Shown piece by piece: positions 45,158-54,718 of a stretch of DNA of 64,000 nt. The notes under the pieces are model-generated. The model was not told the origin of the DNA. It made no database searches and worked only from the letters and a program-made list of their open reading frames with translations. The stretch is from Paraburkholderia ferrariae NBRC 106233 (GTDB lineage Bacteria > Pseudomonadota > Gammaproteobacteria > Burkholderiales > Burkholderiaceae), in NCBI RefSeq assembly GCF_000685035.1, contig NZ_BAYB01000004.1:310001-374000 (forward strand), read 5' to 3'. Position 1 is the first letter of the stretch; every line of letters begins with the position of its first letter. Both the position numbers and the translations under genes were made by a program.

Positions 45158-46240
45158 GTGAGAATTCTACATTTAGTCCTTTCGCCGCGTCTCTCCGGGG
45201 CGGAGGTGCTCGCGAAAGACCTGGCTATCTATCAGCAACGGAGTGGGAGGCAGTGGGCGTGACTGCGTTAACGCCACCTCGGGAGGACTTTGCCCAACTG
45301 CACGATGAGCTTTTGAGCGCTGGGGTCCGATGTCTGTTGCCGCTGCATGCGGCTGGGCTGCCGGGCAGGCTGTGGGGCCTTTTCCGATCGGTGCGGATGT
45401 TCCGCCCTGATGTGATCTTCGCGCGCGCAACGATTCCGGCATTTTACGTTCGATCGCTACCTATTACGGTACCCATCGTGTACGTTATGCACTCGGCAAC
45501 CAATGACTTTGAGCGCGGGTTTTTTCGAACCGTCGAACGCGCCTTGAGTCGAAGGGCCGAAGCGATTATCGCTGTTTCCCCGGAGAACATCCGGGACTAT
45601 GTCGCCGCGGTTCGCCGTCACCCTTGTCTTGAGTTGATCCCAAATGGGGTGGACGTCGCGCGCTTCTCCGGCCAGCGTCCTGCGTGCAGGTGTGCAAAGA
45701 CACGACTCATCGTCCAGATCGGGCGGTACACGTCTGTCAAGAATCAGTTGCTTACTGTTCACGCTTTTGCCGAACTGATAGAACAGGTGCCAGATGCACG
45801 CCTGCTTCTTTGCGGCGTGATTGAAGACGATGCGTATCATCTTGCTGTTACTGACCTGGTTTCAAGGCTAGGGTTGGATAACCAGGTGACAGTCGAAGGC
45901 CCACGATCGGACGTCGCTGAGCTTCTCGCTGACGCAACCGCGTTCGCTATGCCGTCGCGCTCGGAAGGACACAGCATTGCGTTTCTGGAAGCTCTTGCGT
46001 CGGGCATCCCTGTCGTCGCGAGCGACATCCCCCCGTTTCAGTTTGCAGCCCATTACGCCGCCGTAACTTTGCTCGACCCTGAGAGCACACGCGATTACGC
46101 GAATGGGCTGATCGCAGCGATGAATCAGCAACGCGTCCACCGATCCTCTGATCGGATTGACACTTGCCGATACTGCTGAAAGATATCTTGCGGTTGCCAG
46201 GCGCGTGACACGTAGGGAAGGTGAAATGTGTGCGGGTTGA
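45158..46240 (+). pseudogene. GT4-type glycosyltransferase with two frameshifts
   Basis: GTG 45158 (after GGGGGAA) opens VRILHLVLSPRLSGAEVLAK. One base is lost near 45245 and the next frame continues VGVTALTPPREDFAQLHDEL. That frame covers nearly the whole glycosyltransferase family 4 chain, including the donor-site SRSEGHSIAFLEALASGIPV and VVASDIPPF. Near 46150 a second shift returns to the original frame, which ends LTLADTAERYLAVARRVTR and stops at 46240. The middle could only be made from an internal start such as GTG 45253. Confidence 0.8.
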
Positions 46241-46373
46241 CTGCCGCGGGCAACATGGTGGACAACACTGGCTGGCAGACGCCGCGACATGCCTGCCCGG
46301 ATCGCGGACGGTCAGTTCGAACTCAATTCCTGGTGGCATAAATTGCCGCATCCGGTGAAGCAGGACCAAGGGG

Positions 46374-46482
46374 TTATTTAGCTATTTTTGCTTTCCGTGC
46401 AAACGTTTCGGCAACCTCTTTAAGGCGATAGCTGCGACCATCGAATTCGAGCAGATGGCACGGATGGATGAGCCGGCAGGAT
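46374..46482 (-). pseudogene. IS21-family IstB remnant
   Basis: The last codons on the minus strand read RLIHPCHLLEFDGRSYRLKE and end TFARKAKIAK, the C-terminus of the IS21 helper ATPase IstB. The Walker-motif part is missing. Confidence 0.6.
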
Positions 46483-46629
46483 CGTGGTGCTCATCGTGTT
46501 GTTGCCCCAGGTTACAACCTCATTTTCCTCTCCGTTGGCTTGCAAAGATGCTCAAGGAACGCGTGGCTGAAATCAGCCTAAGCTCTTAAACTAGTAATTG
46601 ACGGCCAGGCTTGTCATGAGGAGGCAGAA

Positions 46630-46923
46630 TTGCGCTACCAGAAACACAACAGTATCGTTGAGGCCACACAGTGGCTCGGGCCGGGGGATCATCCGGCTGT
46701 CGTACAGCGGGGTATCACGTGGGCGATAGCGACACCTGAAGGATGGACGGATGTTCATCCTACTGACTGGATTATTACCCCTTCGGAGAGCGCATCTTTT
46801 TGCGTGAGTAACGCGCTATTCACAAATCTATATGAGCCGGTTGCTGAACAGACCCCGGACGCCCCTCCCAGCGCTCCGGGTTACCCACAAATTGGGCGCT
46901 GTCCCGAAGACAAAGACAGTTGA
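46630..46923 (+). CDS. Small phage-type protein, paralogue of 41894-42112, TTG start
   Basis: 97 residues starting at TTG 46630, supported by GAGGAGG at 46618-46624. The core (SIVEATQWLGPGDHPAVVQR, WAIATPEGWTDVHPTDWIIT, LFTNLYEPV) matches the 41.9-kb paralogue closely. The tail is longer and proline-rich. Function unknown; related proteins occur in prophages. Confidence 0.75.
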   Translation: MRYQKHNSIVEATQWLGPGDHPAVVQRGITWAIATPEGWTDVHPTDWIITPSESASFCVSNALFTNLYEPVAEQTPDAPPSAPGYPQIGRCPEDKDS

Positions 46924-46939
46924 AGGTTGGGACGGCGGC

Positions 46940-48155
46940 TGCGGCATAGGTCAGGCAACCTTCCGATCGTGCTCAATCGATTTTGGGGTCGATCGTTTCA
47001 AGGCGGCAGCGAGAATCCAGAGCTCGTTCACGCCCAGGATTTTCCGGAAGTGCTTCCCAGCTTCCAGGAAGCCAGCGGCCGTCCAGCGCTAGGCCATACC
47101 GGCGTCACGACAGCGCTTCACGCGCCCCGCGCCGTTCGGATTCTCAATGATGTTGGTCGTCCAGCCCACGGATGAGCGCCGGCGTCAGGCCCAGCTTGCT
47201 CACCATGAACGTCTCCCCGAGCCCCTCGAGCAGTGTCGGCGAGGCGTCCGGATGGTCTGCCTTGAGCCACGCCGCGTGTGTCTTGAGCTTGGTGATGCCA
47301 TTATCGGCCGACAGCTTGCAGGCCGCCTTCATGATCGCGGCGGATTGCGAAACGCTCTCTCTGGGCAGGCGCTCGAGAACGTTGCGCTGTTAGTGCATAC
47401 GGTGGCGCTGCACGTGGGCCCGTTCGCCGAAAAACTCCTCGATGGCCGAGCGCAGCGCTTTGGAACCATCGATCACAGACAGGTATTGGCGATCCGCAGG
47501 CAGGCCGCGCTCGATCAGTCTGCGCAACAGATCCTTGTGACGATCTGGGCGTTCTCACTCGAGCCGCTTGCGAGGCCCAGGAGATGTTTCTGGCCGGGGG
47601 CTGTCCACCGCCGATGGCGGCGATGATCTGAGGCGAGTCGACGATGATGCCGTCCACGTGGATCGCCAGGAAGTCCTTGTCATCGAATCGCCGCCTCATC
47701 AGCTCGGTGAGCGCCGTCTGACTGGCCTCGATGAACTGGCGCGAGACGCTGCTCCTGGAGATGCCGACGGTGCCGGCCGTCTCGGGCAGGACCTTGGCAT
47801 ATTTGCGCGTCGACATGCCCATGACCATGATCTCATGCACGCGCTCGGCGAGCCGCGGATTCTCGTTCAATTGCTGGTAGGCGGGGACCGGCACTTCGCC
47901 CCCCCCGATGCCGAAGGTCCGAAGCAGCACACAAGAGCTTCCTGTTTGCCGATGCCGGCGCACATGCCAGCGCAAACCTCTACTCTCTGGTCCAAACCTG
48001 CAAGGCCGGTGGCGTCGATCGATATCGGTACGTTACCCGGCTGTTCCAGCGCCTTCCTCTCGCGTAGACCGTCGACGATTACGCCGCGCCAATGCCCTCG
48101 AACATGCCCGCTGGACCACGTTAAGTCGGTCGCTTCTCTTCCCGCCACTCTCTGA
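46940..48155 (-). pseudogene. IS256-family transposase, heavily frameshifted
   Basis: In order along the minus strand: an N-terminal part (YQQLNENPRLAERVHEIMVM, then GISRSSVSRQFIEASQTALT), the catalytic-region start LMRRRFDDKDFLAIHVDGII, a frame change, LRSAIEE-like sequence visible only in shifted frames, and a C-terminal part (DNGITKLKTHAAWLKADHPD, LEGLGETFMVSKLGL) ending near NIIENPNGAGRVKRC and FRKILGVNELW. Several shifts and a TAG make it non-functional. Confidence 0.85.
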
Positions 48156-48283
48156 CCGGCGTCGTTAATTGGCGGCCTACAAAAAACCTATCTGCCTGAG
48201 CGAAATAACTTGACCATTACAAACCTGTACAGTCGGTTTGACAGGCCCGACCCTGCACACTCGCACGGGCGGTGCTGGGTCAT

Positions 48284-48436
48284 TCAACGCAAGCACGCAT
48301 TGAAGGCGCGCACAGCGTTGGCCGCCGCGCGCTTTTCGCGCCGCTGCAACTCTTCCACAAGCAGTTTCTGGAATAGCGCCGTGTCCTTTTGACCGTATAG
48401 CTGAAGAAACTCTTCAAGTACCTCGCGAACGGCGAG
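48284..48436 (-). pseudogene. Possible 3' gene remnant
   Basis: An open minus-strand frame without start reads EVLEEFLQLYGQKDTALFQK and LLVEELQRREKRAAANAVRA, a regular amphipathic pattern unlike random sequence. A TAA lies just upstream, so only a fragment remains. Family not recognised. Confidence 0.3.
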
Positions 48437-48721
48437 TTACTCGGTTTCTGGTGTCAGCATGCTGGCGATATGGGAGCATTCCCGAGCCAGTTCCAGCACG
48501 TAAATCCTACGAGCTGACGCTAACGTCTCGCCACTTGTCCGGCCCCGTGGCATTGTTCTTTTTCGCTCTCATTTTTCGTGACAACATCGCGCCTGGCAGA
48601 AGAAGCACCACTCGCGTATGTCTTCCAATTGGTCATATCTATGATAGCGGGCGTTGCTGAAGAAAAACTTAAGGTGCGCCACTCGCGAGCGCGACACGTG
48701 ACGAGGCGTCCGGCAATATAT

Positions 48722-48745
48722 AAAAAAAGCCGGCCATAGGCCGGC
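48722..48745 (-). terminator. Intrinsic terminator with no obvious gene
   Basis: A perfect 7-bp GC stem (GCCGGCC/GGCCGGC) with a 3-base loop is followed by seven T on the minus strand. No minus-strand gene ends here, so it may end a small RNA starting upstream at about 48.8-48.9 kb, or serve as an element edge. Confidence 0.65.
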
Positions 48746-48814
48746 CCGAAAAGCCCTAGCTTCCGAGGTAGCTAGAACCTGAGAGAGCATGCGCCGCTGG
48801 GGGCCCGTACTGCC

Positions 48815-49264
48815 ATGGCTGGCGAGTCCGAGAACGGCGCGCGACGCGATAATAACCCAGAAATGGCGCTAGACTATCGCGCGTATCACCGTGTTGACGC
48901 CGACGCGACAATGGTTCAAGGCGCGACACGGCATAGGGCTTACCGAACCCCCCGTTCGCAGGCCTTCTGCAATTACACGCTGTTGCAGCACGACGTGTTC
49001 GTCGTCGAGGATGCCATTGTTGACGGCAGGTTCCGGGACAATCCGCTCGTCACCGGGGAGCCGCACATCCGGTTTTATGCGGGTGTTCCAGTCCATGACG
49101 CTGATGGACACCGTCTCGGCGGATTGTGCGTTATTGACCGGGTTGCGCGCGCCTTCGACGCGAGGCAGCGGCGGCAGCTTTCCGTCCTCGGGGAAGCCGT
49201 CTCGGAGAAAATCAGACTTCGCCTCGTCGATCGCCGCGCAAAATGGATGGGCACAACCCTGTAG
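48815..49264 (+). CDS. GAF-domain protein with a mistranslated 20-residue segment
   Basis: 149 residues. From about residue 47 the chain is a GAF domain of the phytochrome-sensor type: TPRSQAFCNYTLLQHDVFVV, DGRFRDNPLVTGEPHIRFYA, GGLCVIDRVARAFDARQRRQ. Just before it, the expected RQWFKARHGIGLTE sequence is present but in the neighbouring frame (48905-48948). Two compensating one-base changes flank it, the second in a six-C run. The frame stays open, so a protein may be made with a scrambled stretch. No output domain follows; the N-terminus is short. Confidence 0.65.
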   Translation: MAGESENGARRDNNPEMALDYRAYHRVDADATMVQGATRHRAYRTPRSQAFCNYTLLQHDVFVVEDAIVDGRFRDNPLVTGEPHIRFYAGVPVHDADGHRLGGLCVIDRVARAFDARQRRQLSVLGEAVSEKIRLRLVDRRAKWMGTTL

Positions 49265-49403
49265 TGGACAGAGGAGGGCATCCGGGCTATCCGTAGGCTG
49301 TTGGCTTTTCACTTGCGGTCCGGCGCATCCGTGGCTCAACCGGTTTGAGTTTTTGGGCCAACTCCTCGCTGGGGTACTTGCCCGATGTCTGTTAGCCAAC
49401 GTC

Positions 49404-51818
49404 TCAGGATGTGTAGGGTTCCTCCGCATTTCGCAGGAGTTCCATCATTTGCGCAGCCTGCAACGGTTTCGAAAACAGGAACCCCTGTCCGCTTTCGCAA
49501 GACCATTCACGTAGGCGGGCTGCCTGCGCATCGGTCTCGATCCCTTCTGCGGTTACGTCCAGATCGAGAGAGCGGGCCAATGAGATTATCGCCTGCACGA
49601 TTGCGTCGTCTTCAGCGTTCGTGCCGATGCCTTTCACGAACGACCGGTCAATCTTGAGGACATCAAGGGGCAACGCTTTGAGGTAGCTGAGCGAAGAGTA
49701 GCCCGTGCCGAAATCGTCAATGGCGATCTTGATGCCCTGAGCCTTCAGCTTGTGGAGCGTGTGGATGCTTGCTTCCGTATCCCGCATGATGATGCTTTCG
49801 GTTACCTCAAGTTTTAGTGATCCGGGCTGGATGGCAGAGAGACGAAGCGCGCACATGACATCGCCCACGAGTGAGGGGTCTTCAAACTGGCGCGGCGAGA
49901 GATTCACGCTGAGTTGAAGCGGCGGCTCCTGCGGAAACATGTCCTGCCAGATCGCTGCCTGCTGGCAGGCGGTCTGAAGCACACTACGTCCAATTGGAAT
50001 AATCAGGCCGGTTTCCTCTGCGATGGGAATGAATTCCGCCGGCCCGATCAGCCCGCGCTCCGGGTGTTGCCATCGCACCAATGCCTCGACCTCGCGAACC
50101 TGTTCTGATAGCAGGTGCACGATCGGCTGGAAATGCACGCGTAGCTCGTTCCGTTCTACTGCCTGACGCAGATCTGCCTCAAGCGTTAAACGGTCCAGCA
50201 CATTAAGGCGCATGTGGGAGTCGAACGTCATATACCGTGCCTTGCCGGCGCTCTTGGCCCGGTACATGGCGACGTCCGCATCGCGGAGCAGCGTGTCAGC
50301 GTCAGTCTGGCTCGGGCTCATCCCGGTATCAGTAAGCGCTATGCCTACGCTGGCGGTAACAACGTAGCCCCTGCCTTCTAGCATGAACGGGATTTCGAAC
50401 TGTTTCAGGACGCGCTGCGCGATTAATGTCGCATCGCTCCCGGATTCGCTTGTCAGTCGATCGAGCAGGATCACGAACTCGTCACCGCCGAGACGGGCGA
50501 CTGTGTCAGACGGGCGGATACAATCCTCCAGCCGTCGCGCGGCTTCAACCAGAAGTGTGTCGCCCTGCCGGTGACCGAGGCTGTCATTGACTCGTTTGAA
50601 ATTATCAAGATCAATAAAGATTAGCCCGACTCTTGCCTGTCGTCGGCTTGCACGCGCAAGCGCACGGTCGATTCGATCCTGAAGTAACGCGCGATTCGGT
50701 AGACCGGTGAGAACGTCGTAGAACGCCTGCTTTGTGAGCTGCTTTTCGAAGATCTTTCGCTCATTCAGGTCTCTCAGCGTCACGACAAAGCCGCCGACTG
50801 CGTCATCATGCGAAAGATTGGTGACCGAGCATTCGACGTAATGCCAGGTGTCCTTGATATTGGGCACGCGCAATTCTACCGTGGCCGTCCCGCTCGCAGT
50901 TCCGGAGACCTGCCGCCAGACTGCAGTAAGGGCGGCTTCGTCCCTGGGGTGGATCAGATCCGCTAGCGAGGTACCGGACAGATCACCGTTCAGCCCCCAG
51001 AAATCCGATCCCATCGTTGGTACCTGGTAAAAAATGCCGCCCGTCGCATCGCACAGGAAAATGGCGTCTGACGTATTTTTAACGAGCGCATGAAGGCGCC
51101 GCTCGTTGCGTCGGTTTGCCCGGAGCGTGGCCTCAACAGTTTGCAGCCTGTACCGGCGCAGTTCGAGCGCGAAAAAAATGACAAGGGCGAGCCCGGTGCC
51201 AAAGGCAATCGGAGTCCCAAAGAAAACGGCGCGCTGGATCCAGGCAAGGTGGCTCAACTGCTCCATCGCCTGGGCACGACGAGCACCTGCTTCCTTGAAG
51301 ATTGCCTGCTCGATCCTGTCAAATGACGGGTCGGCGTATTTTTCGTCGATTTCCTTTACGGTTGCCTGGTCACCGATGTCTGCCGCGGCGAATATCTGTG
51401 CGATGTAGGACAGGTACGCGTTATGTTCCTGTAAGAGTCTGTCAATTGCCGGGGCTTCGCGTGGCTCGAGTATCCGCAAGTGCCTTAAATCCGAATCCAG
51501 CGACGCGCCGGCATGGGCATGGGCCCGCCGAACATCACCACCGGGCTCGAGGCGATACTTCCGCTCAAGAGATTCCTCAGCACCGACGCAATAGCGCGCT
51601 TCGTCAAAAGCTTCGCTGATTTCGCTTGCGTGTTCCGCTGCCTTGCCGGCCTCGTAGCTCGTCCATGCGGCTATGAAAGCAAGAACTGGCAGCAGGACCA
51701 GCACGGCGATCAGCCCGACGGTGGCCCGTGCTCCCGAGTCAGCAAGCAGCAATAAACGAGGCACTCGCCTCACAGACCCGACAATGACGGTCCATTCGTT
51801 GAAAAGCATTCGAAACAT
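49404..51818 (-). CDS. Membrane-anchored PAS-GGDEF-EAL cyclic-di-GMP protein
   Basis: About 804 residues from ATG 51818; the open frame beyond is antisense-like. Membrane helices near residues 25-50 and 185-205 enclose a helical periplasmic sensor. A PAS/PAC domain (ALVKNTSDAIFLCD to VVTLRDLNERK) precedes the diguanylate cyclase domain (LTGLPNRALLQDRI, intact GGDEF in RLGGDEFVILL with an inhibitory RPSD site five residues upstream). The EAL domain follows (EVEALVRWQHP, NLSPRQFED, DDFGTGYSSLSYL). Both catalytic motifs are intact, so synthesis and hydrolysis of c-di-GMP are both possible. Monocistronic. Confidence 0.95.
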   Translation of the reverse strand: MFRMLFNEWTVIVGSVRRVPRLLLLADSGARATVGLIAVLVLLPVLAFIAAWTSYEAGKAAEHASEISEAFDEARYCVGAEESLERKYRLEPGGDVRRAHAHAGASLDSDLRHLRILEPREAPAIDRLLQEHNAYLSYIAQIFAAADIGDQATVKEIDEKYADPSFDRIEQAIFKEAGARRAQAMEQLSHLAWIQRAVFFGTPIAFGTGLALVIFFALELRRYRLQTVEATLRANRRNERRLHALVKNTSDAIFLCDATGGIFYQVPTMGSDFWGLNGDLSGTSLADLIHPRDEAALTAVWRQVSGTASGTATVELRVPNIKDTWHYVECSVTNLSHDDAVGGFVVTLRDLNERKIFEKQLTKQAFYDVLTGLPNRALLQDRIDRALARASRRQARVGLIFIDLDNFKRVNDSLGHRQGDTLLVEAARRLEDCIRPSDTVARLGGDEFVILLDRLTSESGSDATLIAQRVLKQFEIPFMLEGRGYVVTASVGIALTDTGMSPSQTDADTLLRDADVAMYRAKSAGKARYMTFDSHMRLNVLDRLTLEADLRQAVERNELRVHFQPIVHLLSEQVREVEALVRWQHPERGLIGPAEFIPIAEETGLIIPIGRSVLQTACQQAAIWQDMFPQEPPLQLSVNLSPRQFEDPSLVGDVMCALRLSAIQPGSLKLEVTESIIMRDTEASIHTLHKLKAQGIKIAIDDFGTGYSSLSYLKALPLDVLKIDRSFVKGIGTNAEDDAIVQAIISLARSLDLDVTAEGIETDAQAARLREWSCESGQGFLFSKPLQAAQMMELLRNAEEPYTS

Positions 51819-52488
51819 GATTGCCACTGGTCCCATTGCATTTGCTGTGCTGATCGATATCTGATGGTCTGCGCCTCCAGCGCCTGAGGGGGCCGAACAC
51901 ATCAGTTCCCTGTCGGTTAACGGCGTAGCTTTCCCCGTTCTTGAATATCGCCGCGCGTGATCGAAAAAATTCCGCCGACACGAGTACGACACCGAAGCAA
52001 CAGGACTTCGACTACAGCCAGAACAAATGGGTTGAAAATGACATCTGGCACCGAAGTGCTGGAATTTTTGTTTTTCGAGAAAAAACTTCTGAAGTTTGTG
52101 AACACGCAGCGTCGCATCCTGGCAATCGCTCGTCATTGTGCCTTCGCGCCGACACCGACCGCCGTCGGAAGCAACCTTACGAAAGAAAGGTTCTTTAGGA
52201 TTACGGTTTGATTTCGGATAACACGGTTTCCCGGCGTATATAACCATGCGAACTCGCGCATCGATTTTGCGAATGTTTTAACGCACGGTCGCTGACAACA
52301 TTGATATTAAAAGTCCCAGGAAGAAGACAGGGATTGTCCCTGTTGCGCTCGTATAAAACCACGAGCGACCTCGGCCGCGGAGAGGTTCGGGAACGTAGAG
52401 GTTTTTCCGATGGAACCAGCGAGGAGCGCATGGCGCGCATCAAGCAATGATTGATTCGCTCGTCCACCCCGAAAGACCACTGGAGTTT
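51819..52488. other. Gene-free stretch
   Basis: No reliable frame. It contains the upstream region of the GGDEF-EAL gene and an AT-rich patch around 52180-52330. Confidence 0.4.
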
Positions 52489-52932
52489 TCAGGACGACTC
52501 CCCGGTGGCAATCGGTGAGACTGACTTACCGGCGAGAAAGCGTTGCAGCCGGTCGCGCGCGCTGATAAAACGGTGGGCCGGCAGCGTGGCGAGGTAGCGA
52601 TCGTATAGCGTCACGATTCTTTCGAGACAGGAAACGTCTTCTGCGGGAATAGACCACGCCTCGCCGCGGTTAGCCCTCGCTGTGGTGCGCATCAGCACAT
52701 GCTCGGCGTCGCGAAAAAGATCCGGCTCGGTCCGGGCGCGTAGCGCTTCATGAAGAAAGTACGCCATATATACGATCTTGAACAGGCCGAGAACCAGGTC
52801 GACATTCCCTTGTCCGCTTCGCATGGCGACAAGCGCAAGGTGGTTTTCGAGTGAAATCGCGCGGGCATCGACAGCCGGTACCGGCAATAGCATCGCTTTG
52901 CTCAGCGGCTCCCTCCTGCGGTTCGTTTTCAT
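52489..52932 (-). CDS. Conserved island/plasmid-type protein (annotated in relatives as Fis-like regulator)
   Basis: 147 residues, all-helical in appearance. The pattern PLSKAMLLPVPAVDARAISL-ENHLALVAMRSG, a central YMAYFLHEALRAR helix and C-terminal LYDRYLATLPAHRFISARDR-LQRFL recur in Burkholderia accessory regions. Relatives carry the label Fis family transcriptional regulator, but no Fis helix-turn-helix is visible. Function unknown. Confidence 0.7.
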   Translation of the reverse strand: MKTNRRREPLSKAMLLPVPAVDARAISLENHLALVAMRSGQGNVDLVLGLFKIVYMAYFLHEALRARTEPDLFRDAEHVLMRTTARANRGEAWSIPAEDVSCLERIVTLYDRYLATLPAHRFISARDRLQRFLAGKSVSPIATGESS

Positions 52933-53331
52933 GATGTGGCCAGCATTGATGTATCCAGGTCGCCGATCGGCGATGCGCTCTGCGAACGTTACGAATCATT
53001 ACACTCCGGCGCCTTCCATGCTAGGGGGAGAGCTACGATCCGGGCATTCACAGCACCTCAAGGAGCCGACTACGATGCCAAACCGAACGTCGCCAGCGGA
53101 CGGACGAACCATGCCCACGTGACGCAAGGGGAGCCGGAAGCAGCGTGCCGGTCCCGATGGGAAAACGCCGCCGAAAAAGCTGTCCAACTTAACCGGCTTA
53201 AGCTCGTCTTCTCGGGACGCCGGATGGACGATCCAGCAGCCAACGTGAGCGCCCGGCGTCGTGGCAGACGATGATCGCGGGTTTGCCGGACAGTCCGCCA
53301 GGTCGTCTTCCCGTCACCGCGGCGCCAGACG
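52933..53331. other. Gene-free stretch
   Basis: Nothing recognised. Confidence 0.4.
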
Positions 53332-53499
53332 TCAGCAATTGCCCTTCTTGGCCTGCCCCGGCGGGCAGAAACCGTTACCAGGCCCGCCTTGAGGTGCACC
53401 CTGCGGCACGATGATGGTGCCTGGCGCATCCGGTACATAAAGCGCACAACCACTTAGCAAGCCGGCACTCGCCAGCAGAAGAGAGAAGATTATTTTCAT
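53332..53499 (-). CDS. Small lipoprotein ending CPPGQAKKGNC
   Basis: 55 residues from ATG 53499. Leader MKIIFSLLLASAGLLSGC has the lipobox LSGC with Cys18. A Pro/Gly-rich linker (DAPGTIIVPQGAPQGGPG) and the terminal CPPGQAKKGNC follow. The terminal motif is shared with the protein at 12362-12598. Probably an outer-membrane lipoprotein; function unknown. A 10-bp hairpin (53509-53532) lies between it and the upstream DUF4382 gene. Confidence 0.8.
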   Translation of the reverse strand: MKIIFSLLLASAGLLSGCALYVPDAPGTIIVPQGAPQGGPGNGFCPPGQAKKGNC

Positions 53500-53508
53500 G
53501 TTTTTCTC

Positions 53509-53532
53509 AAGGAAGGGCCTGCGCCCTTCCTT
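53509..53532. other. Intergenic hairpin
   Basis: AAGGAAGGGC and GCCCTTCCTT form a 10-bp perfect stem with a 4-base loop. There is no T-run, so it is more likely an mRNA-processing or partial-termination structure in a DUF4382/lipoprotein transcript. Confidence 0.6.
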
Positions 53533-53548
53533 CGTCACGTAGTGATTG

Positions 53549-54718
53549 TTAGAAACCGAAGTTGACGTTTGTCTGACCGGTTGCCGATACATTGACTGCG
53601 GATGACTGGGTCGCCCCGGTGACGCTGTCGGCTTCTGCCGTGTACTGTCCGGCGGCACTTGCGGCCGGGGACAGCGCGACCGGCAGGCTCCCCGAATAGG
53701 TGCCGATCAATGGTGCGGCGGCTGGCAGGTTCAACGCGTAGGTACCGGTATCCAGATTGGCGTTCGCGCTGGTAATTTCGTAGTTGAGGCCGCTGACCGA
53801 TTGCAGTGCCCGTACGATGGCCTGCGCACTGACCGGCAGAACGGTCCCGCTTGCGACGTGCATGACGGAAGCCGGCAACGCGATCGGTGCCGACGACATG
53901 GCCACGACCGTCGATGTATTCACAACGACCGGTACCGAGCGGACGATACCCGTAGCAACGTTATTCTGCACAATGACGACATCATAGTTGCCGTTAGTCG
54001 AACTTTGCTCGAGCGGCGTCAGAACGAACTGTCCGTTGCTGTCGGCAACGGTGCCCTTGATGACATGTCCGTTCTGCTCCGCATAGACAGCAGCCCCGGC
54101 TTCGGCGGGCGCGACGTAGCCGGAGATCGTACCACTCACGACCGTCGGCGTCGCGGTGACGACGGGCTTCAGACTGTACGAGCCGTTACCCTTCTGGACG
54201 ACCGATTTGCACGCATTGAAGTCGAGTACGAGATCGACGAGCGTGTTGGGTTGAACCGAGAACGGCCGGATGATCTTGTAGCCGCTTTGCGTGGCGCCTG
54301 GCGTATCAAGCGGCTGCTCGCTGCCACCGGTCGGAACAATCGAATTTGCCAGCGTATTGCCCCGATTCTGCGCGAACACCAGACGAACCTGCTGATACTG
54401 GCCGGCGGGCAACGCGGTTTGTCCCAGATCGGCCAGCATGCCGTTGGTCAGCGACAGCAGATCAACCTTTTGCGGGCTCGCTAAAGCGATGTCGGTCCAT
54501 CCACCATCAGTATCGCCGGCCTGGGCGTTCATGTTGACGCGAACCTTGCTGACCGTCACATATACATGGTCGAAACCGCATGACGGTGAATCGGTCATTT
54601 GCACATGCAGCGTGCCTGTGGTGCTGCTTCCGCCGTCACCGCCGCCTCCGCCTCCGCAGGCGGACAGCATCGCGGGAATCGCCAGCACGAAGGCCAGCGT
54701 CTTCAGGATTGTTTTCAT
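53549..54718 (-). CDS. DUF4382 lipoprotein
   Basis: 389 residues from ATG 54718. Leader MKTILKTLAFVLAIPAMLSA with lipobox LSAC, then a run of six glycines. The DUF4382 domain follows (TLHVQMTDSPSCGFDHVYVT, VDLLSLTNGMLADLGQTALP, AGQYQQVRLVF). A carboxypeptidase-regulatory-like beta sandwich (GTISGYVAPAEAGAAVYAEQ) is next, and a long Ala/Ser/Thr-rich C-terminal region ends TNVNFGF. Surface or periplasmic lipoprotein of unknown function. Likely cotranscribed with the small lipoprotein downstream. Confidence 0.9.
   Translation of the reverse strand: MKTILKTLAFVLAIPAMLSACGGGGGGDGGSSTTGTLHVQMTDSPSCGFDHVYVTVSKVRVNMNAQAGDTDGGWTDIALASPQKVDLLSLTNGMLADLGQTALPAGQYQQVRLVFAQNRGNTLANSIVPTGGSEQPLDTPGATQSGYKIIRPFSVQPNTLVDLVLDFNACKSVVQKGNGSYSLKPVVTATPTVVSGTISGYVAPAEAGAAVYAEQNGHVIKGTVADSNGQFVLTPLEQSSTNGNYDVVIVQNNVATGIVRSVPVVVNTSTVVAMSSAPIALPASVMHVASGTVLPVSAQAIVRALQSVSGLNYEITSANANLDTGTYALNLPAAAPLIGTYSGSLPVALSPAASAAGQYTAEADSVTGATQSSAVNVSATGQTNVNFGF

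Noticed and set aside
51819..52247. N-terminal extension of the GGDEF-EAL protein to 52247
   Set aside because: The extension has no signal, domain or ribosome site, and the membrane leader begins properly at 51818.
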